Source: Acanthopleura granulata (taxonomy: Eukaryota > Mollusca > Polyplacophora > Chitonida > Chitonidae). From it: a stretch of 64,000 nucleotides of DNA. The notes below the pieces were generated by a model, which worked only from the letters and a program-made list of their open reading frames with translations, had not been told where the DNA came from and did not search any database. Below, one piece after another: positions 1 through 14,010 of this stretch. A program made the translations under genes and the position numbers. The stretch is taken from the NCBI GenBank assembly GCA_016165875.1, contig JABBOT010000005.1, positions 29,159,943 through 29,223,942 of the forward strand, read 5' to 3'. The first letter of the stretch is position 1. Each line of letters opens with the position of its first letter.

Positions 1-411
1 GCTTGTTTAATGTTTTGCAGGAGCAAGTGTTTAACACGTTCTTGAAAAGCTCGGCTGAGAGCTATTTTCAGGCCTGTCTTTTCGTGGTTGTCTCACAATT
101 TATGTATCATTTGTTGTTATTTTACTATTATTATAAACACTTATTATGAAATATAAGAAATTATACTCCGCTAGATAGGAGTCGCACATGCCTATAACAT
201 AACAAATGTCAAACAGGCAGATTAAATGCATATATTTGACCTGAAAGTCTTGGTTGACGTTGGGTAATCGTATCAATTTTCTTTCATAAAGTCCTGATTT
301 CACTCAGCATTTCGAAATGAAATTATTAATTTGAACTACAGCACAGTCTGAGCCGTGTTTGTGAGTACATCTGATTTTCCAGCCGTTGGAGTCAAATAAT
401 CAATGAGAACC

Positions 412-625
412 AATGACTAAAGTCATCATCTTCCAAAGACATAATGTGAAGTAGCAATTAGTGACTACAGTCATCATCCGCAAAAATATGTTATGAACTA
501 GCTATTACTGACTAAAGTGACCATCTTCCAGACATGATGTGAAGTAGCAATTTATGACTAAAGCCATCATCCACAAGACATATTGTAATGAATGACTAAA
601 GCAATTATATCCAAGATGTCTTTTG
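412..625. repeat. 47-bp tandem repeat, about 4.5 units
   Basis: TGACTAAAGTCATCATC recurs at 414, 462, 509, 555 and 593 with small changes; ATGTGAAGTAGCAATT lies between some units. No coding role seen. Confidence 0.75.
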
Positions 626-2818
626 AAATAAACGTAAACAGTGTTATTAATATACTTGTAGAAAGAAACACGCGTTAGTTTTATTGAAATAGTGCCGATG
701 TGGAAATACAGATCACTCCACATGATATATACAGAGGAAATATACTACCTCAATGTGCAAAGACATTACCGCAAATTCACCACGACCTGGCTCTACCTAC
801 TCTGTTTTCTTCTATTCAGCGTCACAGACTATCGATCCAAGAATAAATTCACAGCGGCTCCATGATACTTAACACCCCGTCACTGTGGAACAAATAGAGT
901 CTGGTATTAGTCCAAGGGGTCATTGTGCAATACAACGCACCATTTGTCGCGTCACAGTGTCCCAGATGCGATAGACACAACCACGGACTAAACGGCAAAC
1001 TTTTCTCCTGTTGTGGACAACACTAACTTTTTATACAGGACACATATCGCACGTCAGATGGAGTCAGATGGAATAATTCGTGTAGACTGATGCCATTTGG
1101 AAGTGGACAAATGAGGTCAATAATTCCCTCGGGCAGGGATTTTTTATGTCCACATGTATGACTAGTACCTACACTTTAGTGCTCAGATCCCGCATGGTAT
1201 TTATCCTGGCAATGCCTTTACATTCTTCCCTCTTGCGATGTATAGAAAAACGTGGTTAGCTTACTCTTAAAAAAAAGCTAAAAAAGGCTTAATATTTCAC
1301 AAACAAACGTATACGCTAAGAAACATCAGACAAACAAAATATATTAAATTTCGAGAACATTCTTGTGTATTACAGCATAAGAATGACTCAAGAAGTGCTT
1401 TGGCAAGGTTAATAAATGGAAATGCAATTTATCAATTCAACATTTTGTGAAGAAAAGTGGTTTCCCTACGCACAAACTTTGTTAATTTGTTGATAGAGGG
1501 TCAGGGGATGCATATGATGACAACCAGAATTCCTCCTCCTTGTGACTGCTAATTCAGATCAGCAGTTTAAGTTAATTTAATGAACTGTTGGTTAACGTGA
1601 TACTCAGTATTTTTCTCTTATACTAAAGCTGTCAGATTTAAGGGTTGACGACACCAGAGAGCCAAGGAAAAGCCATCGCCCTTTGGCGAATTACAGTCTT
1701 ACATGCGACCTATAGACATACTCGCCTTATTGGTGGAAGGAAGATGGTCTTCAGCGAACATGTGCGAAACAAGCGTCGTTAACGGCCCATTGTAAACCCA
1801 CATAAAATGAACAACTTGTAAAAAATATTTAACCGTCAGAAACGACGCTCTATTCAGTTCTATGGAGTTTTTACGGTTTCTTTCATGCTTGAGGTTGGCT
1901 TCTTCCATATAAGTGAAATATTACGGGCGAGAAATAATTACATCGGGCTTTGAGTGCTAATGTCTAGCATTGTTAAAATATGTGAGGCTTGAAAATTGGT
2001 ATAACACTGTGATAATATTTCACGACAAAGGTGGAGTGGCATGCAAAAAATAAATGCAATTGTGGTTTAAACTGTTTCAGAATTATTCAAGATGTATACG
2101 TTTGCTACTCTCACCCGTGCACTCACTACTGGCATGTATGTTGTCATGAATTTTTTCCTTTCTAAAAGTCGATGTGTGTATACAGTGAAGTTTATTAAAT
2201 CCATGTCTCAGGCATAGTCTGGTCAGATGATCTGCCAATCACCGCAGCCAATGTTCTATCCTTTGATGTGTCCTCTGATATTAGCAACTGTTCTAGTTGT
2301 TAAAACTGTGAAGACGTTGTAGACGCTTACACGTCGGATGGTTTTACCAAGTTCTCTAAGTTCCCATCACACCTACTGCATTTAAAATCTCCTAGAGACT
2401 CTCAAACAGCCTTGCTCTGTTCATGGGCAAGAGAACGTGGTATATTTTCGTGGGATAAGGAGGCACCAGCACATACAAAGGAAGGGGGTAGTTGTTGACT
2501 GTTGTATGTTCGTCGGTTTTTTCAACCTGTGAAGTTCTGCGTCTTGTGAGGACTGACTTGAAATATGCATATCAGGCTGAGACCTGAGAATTTACTTGTG
2601 ACAGTGCAATGGCAGGAGTGACCAGCAAAGGAAAATCCCAATTTTCGTGTCCGTTGTAGTAGAGTAAACATATACCTGATTTATGCCAGTCGATTTCTTG
2701 TGGAATATCCCTACATTGGATGCCTCATTTCATTGCTGAGGATTTAAAATAATTTTACTCGACACAAAACAATCACGACCCGGCAGATGATACTGATAAG
2801 ACTATAACAGGAAACATA
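626..2818. other. No gene seen
   Basis: AT-rich sequence with only short ORFs that match no family I know and no clear repeat. Confidence 0.5.
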
Positions 2819-3064
2819 TTTATTTTATTTGATTGGTGTTTTACGCCGTACGCAAGAATATTTCACTACAAGGAGGCGGTCGGCATCACGCTTGGAGGAA
2901 ACCCGGGAAGAACTCACCCCCATCTGCTGGTTGGCAGACCTTCTCACGTTCGGCCGGAGAGGAAGCCAGCATGAACTGGACTTGAACTCTTAGCGACAGC
3001 ATTGGTAAGATGTTCCTGGGTCATTGCGCTGTGCTAGTGCGCTAACCACCTTGCCGTCGGAGGC
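2819..3064 (-). mobile_element. tRNA-headed SINE, near full length
   Basis: Read on the minus strand, it starts with a tRNA-like head (GGTTAGCGCACTAGC near 3040 as box A; GTTCAAGTCC near 2990 as box B). It continues through a conserved body and ends GTACGGCGTAAAACACCAAT then CAAATAAAATA. Boxes A and B are RNA polymerase III promoter elements. Other copies in this window share the same tail. Confidence 0.75.
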
Positions 3065-4879
3065 AGTAGCTAAAATCCACCTCACTGACGGATTTGTTAA
3101 AAAAAAATCAAGTATTTAGCGGCAGTGGGTCGTGATGTATCCGAAATCCCCGTGCCCATGATGCAGATTAAAATGTAAAAGTGGTCGTAAAAACTTACAA
3201 GTCTGCTACAAATATCGTTTGTAGTGTTTCCCTTCAGACATGGTCACAGATCAGTGACCATCTGTCACATATATTTGAATCCATCTTTCCTCAAATTCGT
3301 CTACAGCTTTACCTCACAAGAAAGCTAACACTTGGCAGATTTATCCTCTCTTTTATATATTTGCCCGCATGGAAAGAAATGGTTTGTATATTTATCCACC
3401 TTGAAAGTTACGAGATTCATGTATTTCTCCTTGCGGAAACAATCACTTGGAACTTACGTAAGTTTTGGTAACAGGAAATTAACACTTGGCACATTTTTCC
3501 ACACGAAAGCCTCCAACATGTTGTATATTAGTGCACACGAGAAGTAAAGGTTTGGTATATTTACTACAGCGAACATTAAAACTTCAAATATTGGCGCACA
3601 AGAGACTCGCCGACACGAATAATTCAAGGCCAACCGCCAATATTTTGTTGCAGAAATAGAGGTATAGTATTTAACTTTCATTTACACTTAACTCTACCAG
3701 CCTGTCTCCATACTTCTTCCCGCCAAACACCCTTCGCTCCACATCTTATATCCCTTGGGTAACGCGCTTGCCCGTAATTACAACCGGTACTGTCCTCATT
3801 TTGTCACATCTGTATCTTCCCTCGTCCTACCATAAATCAGAACCCTGTTCGGGTTCGTCTGAAAAGTGCTTTCTTGCCCCAGTGGAATTCCCTCAAGAAT
3901 GACAAGTAATTACAGTACTCGACAAGGTATCGGGCCTTCTTCTCTGCAGAACACTTACAAGTAGTCCTAAAGGTTAAAAGGAGTACTGGTTTGTTGGAAG
4001 CAACGGTTACTCTAACGACATGAGAGGAGGTGTAGATGTTTAAAAAGAAAAACAAACTCACCAGTTGGGTTGTGAAATCAGTATTGCAAATTGTTCCGGA
4101 AGTGTAAGCTGATGTGTATTCTTAGAAGGCAGCATATCGTAAGCATACCTCCCTTTAGGATAGTAATTCTTTAGCCATGAAAAAAAGCGCAATTTTTAAA
4201 ACTGCTTGCCGCCAAGAAAGATCATTTGAAAATAATGCACAGATTGTCATTTTCTATTTTCGTACGTCGTATTAATAATTTTCCACACAGATATGTCTGA
4301 TTGCGTTTAATTTTGCAGCGATCAGAGTTAAGAAAACATATTATAAAATCTTGGTCAGGCTACTAAACTCATACTGTGGCTTATTGTTTCCCAAAGCCTG
4401 ACAAGCTTTGGAAGTGTTTTCTTTTTCGTCCATAAGACTTTCTCCAATAATCCTTGGTACGTTTTTCAAGGGCAAAGGAACCCACTCAATAAATATCAGC
4501 ACTGGCATGAAGAGGTTTCTTTCAAGAATAACGTGTACTCTCCGCAGCATCAGTGTTATACGCCGTGATCAACCCAAAAAGGAGAAGACTAGCGAAATTG
4601 AGTCAATTATAATAGAAAGCACTAAGCCTATTTCTTGCATTTCCTCTTTGCCCTGAGACACAATATAGCAAATATATTGGCTGATATAAAGCCCGTTATT
4701 TTCAATCCAACACAAATCAACCGTCTTGCATTACCACAAAGGGCTCAAGATTGCTTTGCCTCTAAACTTGACATGCCTTTGAAGATCTCAGGGTAATGCC
4801 ATAGACAGGAAAGGAATGCCACGTTTTCCACACGACATAATTTAAAAAAAAAACATGATTTGTGTAGTTCTACACTTTT
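3065..4879. other. No gene seen
   Basis: Possible weak, diverged repetition around 3320-3600 (ACTTGGCAGATTTATCC and ACTTGGCACATTTTTCC). The overlapping ORFs there are short and unrecognised. Confidence 0.4.
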
Positions 4880-5235
4880 ATTATGTACCAAGGCCACACC
4901 CTATATCCCAATGCCCGATTTTAGAAATACCACCAAAGCCTTCATTCCATTATCTATATGCCACAGCTCAACAAGTAATACCATAGCCTGGATCCGTATG
5001 TCCAGATGCCAGCATTGTCAGCGTTTAGCAAATAACACCACAGACCACATCCCAATTTCCACTTGCCTATATTACCAAAATTCAGCATGCAACACCCGAG
5101 ACTGCATCCCAACGCTCAGAGGCCGGTATTTCCAAAGTTCAACAACATGGACAAGTAACACCACTGTCTACATCCCAATGTTCATTTGTAAGTGTTGGCA
5201 AAATTTAACACGTAACGCAAGTGTTCAAGACGGAA
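4880..5235. repeat. 57-bp degenerate tandem repeat, about 5 units
   Basis: Variants of CATCCCAATGTCCACTTGCC recur at about 4904, 4992, 5049, 5106 and 5172. A period of 57 is a multiple of three, so one frame stays open for 133 codons. Confidence 0.65.
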
Positions 5236-5239
5236 AAGC

Positions 5240-8200
5240 ACAGCTAACAACACAATCGTAGGTTTGGCAGGGAACATCTATATCTCAAGTTCTACCTGAA
5301 AATATTGCAAAGGTGGTGATGCTCTTCACCACTGAAAATATTATGAAGACTGAAATCATAGCATGTTGATCTTTGGTAGACATAAACTCTGGGGAACAGA
5401 ATAAGTTTGGGCAATATGCAATAAAACTGTTGCATGTTCGTCAACAGCACAGGAAGGCGTTCACCGCCTCAAAAGCATAAAAAGATCAGAGCGAATTAAT
5501 ACACTCCGTTGAGATTTATCTTGGGATTGTTTACATGAAACCATCTTAACACTTGTGTACAGGCCTACTGTGAGGAAAACTTGTACAGCTTTATCTGGCA
5601 ATAATCCAAAATATATGCTTTTCCGGCATGACAATTTGCTGGCCGTCTTCAAATTGTTGAACACTATGTATTCATTCGAAATAGATCATGTCTTCAAATG
5701 TTACCATGCTGAGTTTACTGTAAAACATGACACAGTAAAGCTTAAACGGTTTTGCTATCAGTTTTCAAATGCTTCAACGCGAAATAATCTCAGACCTACA
5801 GCTGTAGTATGTCTTAAACCATTGGGGTTTCAAAACCGGATATTCTTCAATGTTGTTCGGCCAGCCATTTTGTGCATCTTATAATTAGTGCACTGTTCAA
5901 ATTAAGAATGAAAATTACAGGTGAACTACATAGCAAAAAAAGACAGGCCGGTAAACATGACTAACCCAGCTTTGTCTTTGATTTGATCGAGAATGGGAAT
6001 TTCAAGTAGCACATTGTAACCGTTATCACCCTGTAGACAAAGTACTAAAAATGAAAACAATCTTCCTATGCCTGGCAACACAGCAACAAACCAGCCTACC
6101 GGGCTCACAAGTACGGGTTCATACAGACAACTCATGTTTGCACACTTTCTACAAACTGAGTCCTTTTTGTCTACTGGCCAAGTGAAAGGATGGATTGCTG
6201 TCACTTGTGACGGCTCACAGCCTCTTAGCTACAAAGAAATTCTGGCCAGTCGTCTATTGATCGGACTTGGAATCTCTCGAGCTTGTCCCCTTTGACCTTT
6301 AGACGGACACATAATTAGTCAATTTCCAAATGAGAGTCCAGATTTTTGCTTCATTTCAAGAACTCCATTGCTAGCTGTGGATGATTTAGGTTTGTAGGTT
6401 TGTGACGATGTTATACAGCGAAATATGAGAAAGTATCTGTCATTATGTAATCAACGTGACTGCTAAAACACCAGGCCAAACACATTTTCCTACATTTCTT
6501 TACATTTTCAAGTAGTTATTCCAGATATTAAGTTGCGAGTACCTTGGAAAATCTAGGGAAGTCTATTATCACTTTGATAGCGCATGACAAATTGCTTCCA
6601 AAATTCTTTCATTTTAACCCAAGTTAAAAATGTGATTTACGATATTGGCAATATGTTAGGTTTCGCGACATATACCACTTTTCGCTAAAAACATAATTTT
6701 TTCGAAAATTATTATCTCATATTAAGATTTTGCAATTTCTCTTATATGTACCACATGAAATGTTAGAGTGTGACATGTAAGCTCAGGTATAGCATACAAA
6801 ACTTTGATAAATATACATTTTGATACCTCAGTACCAGTGTTACACTTCTCGCGGCATAAAGGAAATGACTAGGGAAGTATAACATTGGTGAAAAGAGTGC
6901 AGTTTGAAAATTTTTAAAAAATCAACCGATAATTGCTTAGACGTCCTCTAAGAAACATATGTTTCATTGCCGTAAGCTCATATAGCTGTTAGAGGACGCC
7001 GCCATTTCACCGACCCGATGTTAGCTGAGTGAATAGGGCCCTACTCCCTCTATGGCGGATACATGTCAAGCCGCGCTCCTTCCCGTCTGAATTTGACGTG
7101 CTGTGTGTGTAGCTAAAATCTGCGCACTCTGGCATTCTACCAGCTCTTCGTTCTTCTTTGTGTCCTGAAAACACAAGGGGCAGCAGACAACCGTCCCTGA
7201 TAGTGTTGAATTCACATCCATATAAGAGAAGCGTTATGCACTTTCAAAAGACAAAGTAGTAATGATTTAAGGGTCCCATTGTGTCATATCCGCTAATCGG
7301 CCTGAGTTCTGACTGATCAAATTATTTTCACAATTACGTTCCCCGTTACGTGGGGATATTTACTCGCGATTCGCTGTGTGCTGTGACCAACCTTAAAATT
7401 TGTTCCCGCGGAAATAAAAAAAATAAAAAAAAAAACGTTGATGGTAGTTTTTAAACCTTTAAGTCATACTCTTTTACTACAACTTGCCTAATACTTCCCC
7501 GGTCTCCTCCTTTAATGCGGTCATTTTCATGATTTGCAATTATTCTGGACAAACAGCTCAAGAGACCACTAACATGTTTAATTCAATAAAACCGGACTTC
7601 ACTAATATATGTGTTTCCTCTAAGTGATCCTAGCTTTGGTGGCATCGCACCTATAAAGTCGCTTGCTTGAACCCAGTTCTGCCTAGTTCCTCCGTACGTT
7701 TGTCATATAGCTAACGACTATGGTTTACTTACAAACCACAGTCTTTACCTCATAAACCAGACCACATTCGCAAAGTTGACAAATTACTGTGCGGTGATAA
7801 AAACCAATAAGATGAGTGAACTATATTTCGCTTATACAGTCGTGTAAAAAAGCATCCATAAAGGTGCAACGTTTTGATATTTAAAACAGAAATGCAAACA
7901 TTAAAAACCGTTTTAATTTATTATTACACGCTCTTAAACATAGAGTAACAGAATTCAATTTTAACAAATCAGTAAATTGAAAATGCGTATATGCATACAT
8001 ATAAACATACATACATGTACATACACTAAAATATAATTCATTGCAACATTGCGATATTTCCAAACCAACGTGCATGGGGAATAGGATAGGAGCGTCATCA
8101 CAGTTAAGAGTGTGCAATCTCACTTTCTGTATTATACAATTTGCACGTATGGCGTAATGTCTGGCATCGAGGGTTCGGCTCGATGAGCTGTTCTCCATCG

Positions 8201-11200
8201 ATAACCACCGGTGCAACGCAAAACAGTCAGTGCTCGGCGTCTGTGGGAGAGAAAAAACATTTGATCGAAGTCCAGCCGACCAGGCTGGGCTTCGGTTCGT
8301 CAAGAGTTATCGCCACATGTTTTTACTCCCGGAATGCTACATGCATGGTGATAACGGTAAAAATACTGGCGTCATATTGCACAATGTGACACGTTGGCAA
8401 TGGTGGAGTTTCAAGTTTGAACTATTTTGTCGCAGAAGGTAAAAAGAGTTCAACTCTGCCATGTGACTTGTCAAAAATGGGGGGCAATATTGTTCACTTT
8501 GATTTACCGATCACCAATCTCGCTGTGTTCGGGAAACGACCTTCCCTTCGTTGAGGAACTTCTTAAATTAAAAAACTTCCAGCTCCTCAATTTTACCTAT
8601 TGTACATCTAGTATAAATAACTTTATTGAAACTTTTCTCAGACGATCGTGTTATAATAAACGTAATCAGAAATAGTTGCTTAACATTTGGGAAGGTCACA
8701 TGGTAAAGTAGCGCTTCTCTTGCCTTTAGGGATAAAAGAGTTCGAATTCGAAACTCCCCTACTGACGTTCAAGATGCAAGGGCCTACGGTAGCTCATTCT
8801 CGAACACATCCAACGATTAGTACAGTAATGAACCAGATCAATCGGCACACGTATGACGATTTAAATTACATTTAAAATCTTTACGTGCCTCTGAGAACCT
8901 CTGAGAAACATTGATCAGTGTTACGTAACTGAGTAAAGCTCACCACGTGCACAAATGTCTATAGTGTGGCCGTAATCTGTCATTATATGGCCCTGTATTC
9001 TCACACCACCTCCAGCTGCAACTGTAGGCGTAAACACAGCGTTAACCTTGATTTTTTTCATCATGATATAACCAAATACTGACAAAGGTCTGGAAGAGAA
9101 CATGTTTCTCACATGAGAGGACTTACCTGGGTAAACTGAAATATTCAAGATGACAATGCACCGAAGGAAAAACAAGAAAAACAAACAAACTTTAAATCAA
9201 TTTTTAATGTTAGATTCGGTCTCTAAAGGTATGTTGAAATCACAATGAATTTTAAAAATAAGCGTGTCCTGTGCACGGATTTAAAACATGTATGTATGTA
9301 TATATGTGACATGAATACTTTTCATCTTAGGTTTTCATGTAATGGAATTTTAGTCTCCGTTCAGTCTGTTACAAAGCTGTCCAAAGTAACACTCTGCTTT
9401 GCTCTTTGTCTTTAATATCATTATGTCACATTTTACATAAAGTACTTAGACATAGTACACTCAACGGTCTGTTTTACTTCGACTTGGACAACTGTATATA
9501 GCTCGTCAGAGTCAAATAAGGCGAAGGCCGGGTTTGCTTGAATGTGGCTGTTTTATATTCTCCACGATAGTTCGGTGTTTAACAGTACACGTCAATGCCC
9601 AGTCATGCGTTATTCTTGTTATACTCCTCGACTTTACCGGCATTTACCTGATAAAATCATTTATCCAGGAGACTGTTCCGTCCACTGTGTTCATCATTAA
9701 AACATTTATATGCCGAGAAGTAGTCACAGCCGGAAACATATGATTCATTTCACGTCGATATGATATGCTTCGATGAATATTGAATCAGAAGCGAGTCCTT
9801 TTAGCAACCTATAAATGCAGACTGGAACCCGTTTAATAGCAAGGACTCTCCCATAGGGGAGATATAAGTAAAAGATAATAGGGTTTGTCAGCGCGGGTTA
9901 ATCACAGTTCCATGTGTTCAGTTAGATTTCAATATCTCCGAAGGATCCCACCATTTTCTCACATTACTCACACAAACAAACCTGTCTCAGCTGGGTTTGC
10001 ATGTTGCCAAAAACAAGCTTAGGTCCCCTGAAAATGAAGTTGGTGAAGATCGCGATAATCAGTAAAGCAAAGCACAGAGGGTGTCCCTCAACTTGACTGT
10101 AGATCGAAACCTGCTGGACGCAGCGGTGGGGAATGCTAGTCAGACGGAGAAGCACACCGCCGAGGCGTCTCCCGCTGTTTCATGACGATGGGCCATCAAG
10201 TAAGCTGCTTTGAGTTGAAGAAAAAAACGCATTAGGGATTATTCGACTGGCTTTTGAGACAGTGTGCCTTAGTCAATAACTGGACGGAGCGATAAGCTTC
10301 AGAAGATAGCGTGTTGGGCAGGCGGAGGACGCGAGTCGAAGCCGCGGTAAGTGCGAACCCATGATCAATCAGATCTATTCATTTAACGCCAGATGTATAA
10401 TTCTTGCTATTAACTTGGCGAAATGTGGCTCTAAGGAATCGCCAGAAGAATCATTTGTCTGTAACTTTGGCATCATACTGGCCCCGCCCTGCACGTATCA
10501 CCATAGTTCAAAATCTCTGGCTTGTTACAGAATGTATAGTGTATACAGAGCACTAATACACAAGAGGATTGAAGGTCAAGAAGCGAACTAATTGTATGAG
10601 TTAAGGCATGGGGCCTGGGCCACAGGCACACCGGTTAATCTAGTAATCAGTACATGGCTCTTCAGTTAGTAGGCCATCGGTGTGCATCGCACCCGTGGTT
10701 ATGTCAGGGAGCTCACTGATGTGTCATGTCGGTACCGAAGTTCCATGCAACGGTCGATATACTTGCTAGCTATGAACTCTGAACCGTGTTTAATTAAGGT
10801 TTTATCGGAATATTTGGAGTAAGATATACCGATAGTGTGAAAAAAGGGCCTACATGTGTTTGAAAATACAGAATAACAGTACGAGGCAGTGATCAGAATG
10901 CTGATACTTATACGGGAACCTAATGCATGGTATATTAGGGTGAGTAATCCGTGGATGGAGAAGGAAATCATATCATTTGCAATAATAAGGAGTTTGTAGC
11001 CTTAGTCCATTAAATCCAGCTGGTTTTAAAGTTGAATAGATGTGTTCACGACACACGCTTGTTCACGTTTGTCAACCATCATTTTGTGGTTAAAACGACT
11101 ACAGTTTAATCCTACTTTGATTTCATCTCCTTAATATTTTTTTTGTTTTTACGATTTAATTAAAGCTTATGATTGAAATTACAAAACTATGCTATCACCA

Positions 11201-13220
11201 AATGATGGATGGCCAGCTCCATGTCGTATGTGTCGACAGCATTTCAACGTCATGGTATAAAACGAAATTAAGGGCGAATGAATTCGCGTTGGAAAGTGAT
11301 CTCTTGGCCTTTTTTCTGCCAGCCTTTTAACGTTTGGGATGTTTCTGCGGTTCATCTCTTAAATACACATGCCATTCTTGGATCGTCTCATTTGTTCCAT
11401 GCATACCAGAGAACATGTACTCTTTTCTTACAAGCAAAGTTTTATGGGAATACACAGCTTCCACTACATGATATCTACTCTGCAAGATAGGTTCGCTTGC
11501 ACTATGGCGTAGATAAATGGAACATAGCGGCTTCAACCTGAAATGGTTTTGTCTTCAAAACAAAGACTTATACATAACATGTAGTGATTTGACACCTCTA
11601 AATGTCAGGATTGTCAGAAATGCATTTCATCTCGTTGTCCTTTTAGCGTATACCTCTCATAATGACACAGACAAATGTAGCATGAATCCTAACTCTGGTA
11701 ACCTCAGAGATGTGTAGCATTGTAATCAAACAGACAATGTTAATGTGCACTTCTCTCGATTGCATTACAGAGTTACCGCACATTCTAACACCGCAAACAC
11801 AGTTGTCAAACTAGATCCCATTATGCTTTGACAACATGTCAAACTGAATGGAAAAGTTCATCCAGTAATCACGATAACACGACCTCTTGGGACGTTTCTG
11901 AGCGTTATATGCTGTGTATGCCATCATGCGAAATGGCAACGTGCTTCAAGCCTTCAGTGACGACTGTAGTTTAACTGTCATATATATCTGCACAGGCAAA
12001 CAACGCAGAAAATCTAGAAATATTGATAAAAGCGGTAGGCATATAAATAATTGATTTATAATAATAATGAAACCAAGTTTTGATATCTTGTTGCTACTGA
12101 AAATTATCAATTTAATTTCGACTGAAAATATGTGTCCTATTTTGTTTTTACAATGGTTCTACCTCCGTGATGACATGTCAGCTTAAGCAATGTGACAGAA
12201 TGATGCTTCTAGTTGCAACAAGCAGCCCTTCCCTTGGGTCTGCTCCACATCCTGTCTTGTAACATGGGCCATTCAGCTAACCTGGGTCCTGAGTACCAGC
12301 GGATATTCATCTTAGGCTGGATGCCGCAGGCACTGCCAATTTGCTCTTAATTGTTAAAGTTGAAAACCAGGTAAATATTTACCGAGTGAAGACAGTTTTG
12401 TTTACTGTCTTTACCTTTTAAAATAAAACTAGAGGTTTGATATGTCTAAAATGACAAATGTATATATATGCCAGTGAAAAGTGTATGCTTAATTACTGTT
12501 TGGCGGTTTGGCCGTGGACCACGGCATTGGGAAGCCTTCTGAATGGTACAATGACCTTGCCACACAATGGCCTACATGGTTTTCTCTGATTCAAAACCTT
12601 CACATAAACGGCACTGTTGATTCGCTCTATTTCGCTTTGATGAGGCTTACGTTCAAACAAAATTAAATTACATGTCAGGGTAATAACATGCATACTAAAA
12701 AATTTTAAACTTGAGTAAAAACAAGTATTTCAAAATATTTTCATGACGTGGGAAATCGTTCTATGATGTGGAACAAAAACTGATGAACGAAACAAATTTA
12801 CAGTGTATTTAAAGAACCGGCTATTAAAGTGAGCCGTCGTGGAACAATGTGTACTTATTACGTATTATTCAGAATCTAGTTTCACACTCTGTTACATTAA
12901 ATGTAATGCCATACCACCTGTCAACCAACCATGCAGTACTTGTCCTGGCTTATTACCTCATTTTCGTGGAGAAATACGCGATTAACAGGATATTAAAATA
13001 TGAGAATTATTTATTTATCATGATCATATCAAAAAATAAAAACAATTTTTTTTCAAAGAACTCTTGTAGACCAGATGCTGGAACGATATAGGGTAGTATA
13101 CATAATAAAAGAAACAGAAAGTTTACCATAAAAATACAAGTTTCACAAGATAAACAGCTGCATGGAAATTTTGTGGTAAACAGCACGATTCAACCATGTT
13201 TGATTCATTTGTCCATTTGT
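5240..13220. other. No gene recognised over 8 kb
   Basis: Holds many ORFs of 60-140 codons, none with a family signature. The region includes A-rich runs (7416-7436) and TATG-rich sequence near 7990-8030. Nothing else could be named. Confidence 0.45.
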
Positions 13221-13330
13221 CTAATCGATTGGTGTTTTACACCGTGGTCATGAATATTTTACTTATATGTCGCCGGCCAACATTATGATGGGAGGAATCC
13301 AGCCAGAGTCCGGTAGAAATCATCCGAAAG
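13221..13330 (-). mobile_element. Truncated SINE of the same family
   Basis: Carries the antisense tail GATTGGTGTTTTACACCGTGG, ACTTATATGTCGCCGGCCAACATTATG and GGGAGGAATCC. The body is recognisable, but the tRNA-like head is lost or too diverged to see. Confidence 0.65.
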
Positions 13331-13649
13331 TAGCGTGATTGTAGACCAGAGCGCAAGAGGAGTCAGATATGTGGGCAGTTTATCTAAGTAGGAAACTACT
13401 TTAATTTCGCTATAAATAACATCGCCATAATACAATATGATAAATTAAATACAATTCGTTCGTCGGACAAAATATAAAGCAAATGTATGATGTATAGACA
13501 GCAGTATAAACAATAACAAGTAAGAAATAAGTAAAATTTTGTATTAGTATTACTGATCACTGCTATATCAGGGTGATTTTGATCTGCTTGCCGCTCACGT
13601 TATTATACTCACGTTAACTCCTTAATCCCATCCATAGAATGGACGTAAC

Positions 13650-14010
13650 TGAAAGTGTTCTAAGTTATGTTTGCCTAAAAGGTCGCGCAATATTATATTC
13701 ATTTCGATGAAGTATTTTTTTCTAACAGCCACTACGACAGTGGAAACTGGTATTTGACTATGCTAGTCTTTCGACTAGCATGAAAGGAAGCCATTCTGCC
13801 TAGGCAGTGGCGTAAATGCTCCAAGCGCGGAACACTCTTGTCACCGGAGACTGTAGTAAGGTGTAAGGTTGTGTTTATAACTGAAGTATATCAACTTACG
13901 ACATGAAATGATCAAGAAATGTACAACATAAGGGCCTGGAAATACTTTGCAGCGTTCTTCTCCCATGTACTTGCTATAATTTAAACATATAATAAGTTTC
14001 CATACAAACA
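13650..14010 (+). repeat. Dispersed repeat, copy 1
   Basis: Shares blocks with 44783-45400 in the same orientation: GTTCTAAGTTA, CAATATTATATTCATTTCG, CTAACAGCCACTACGACAG, AGCCATTCTG, CTGTAGTAAG, AATGATCAAGAAA and CTTTGCAGCGTTCTTC. Both copies are diverged and carry no ORF. It is probably an old non-autonomous transposon. A 9-bp inverted repeat (ATGCTAGTC/GACTAGCAT, 13760-13781) occurs only in this copy. Confidence 0.65.

Noticed and set aside
4860..5261. 133-codon plus-strand ORF with 19-residue repeats
   Set aside because: The frame is open because the DNA repeat period is 57 bp. There is no signal peptide, no family match and the units are degenerate.
5926..6204. 92-codon minus-strand ORF with hydrophobic segments
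   Set aside because: A possible acceptor precedes part of it, but there is no recognised family and no second exon.
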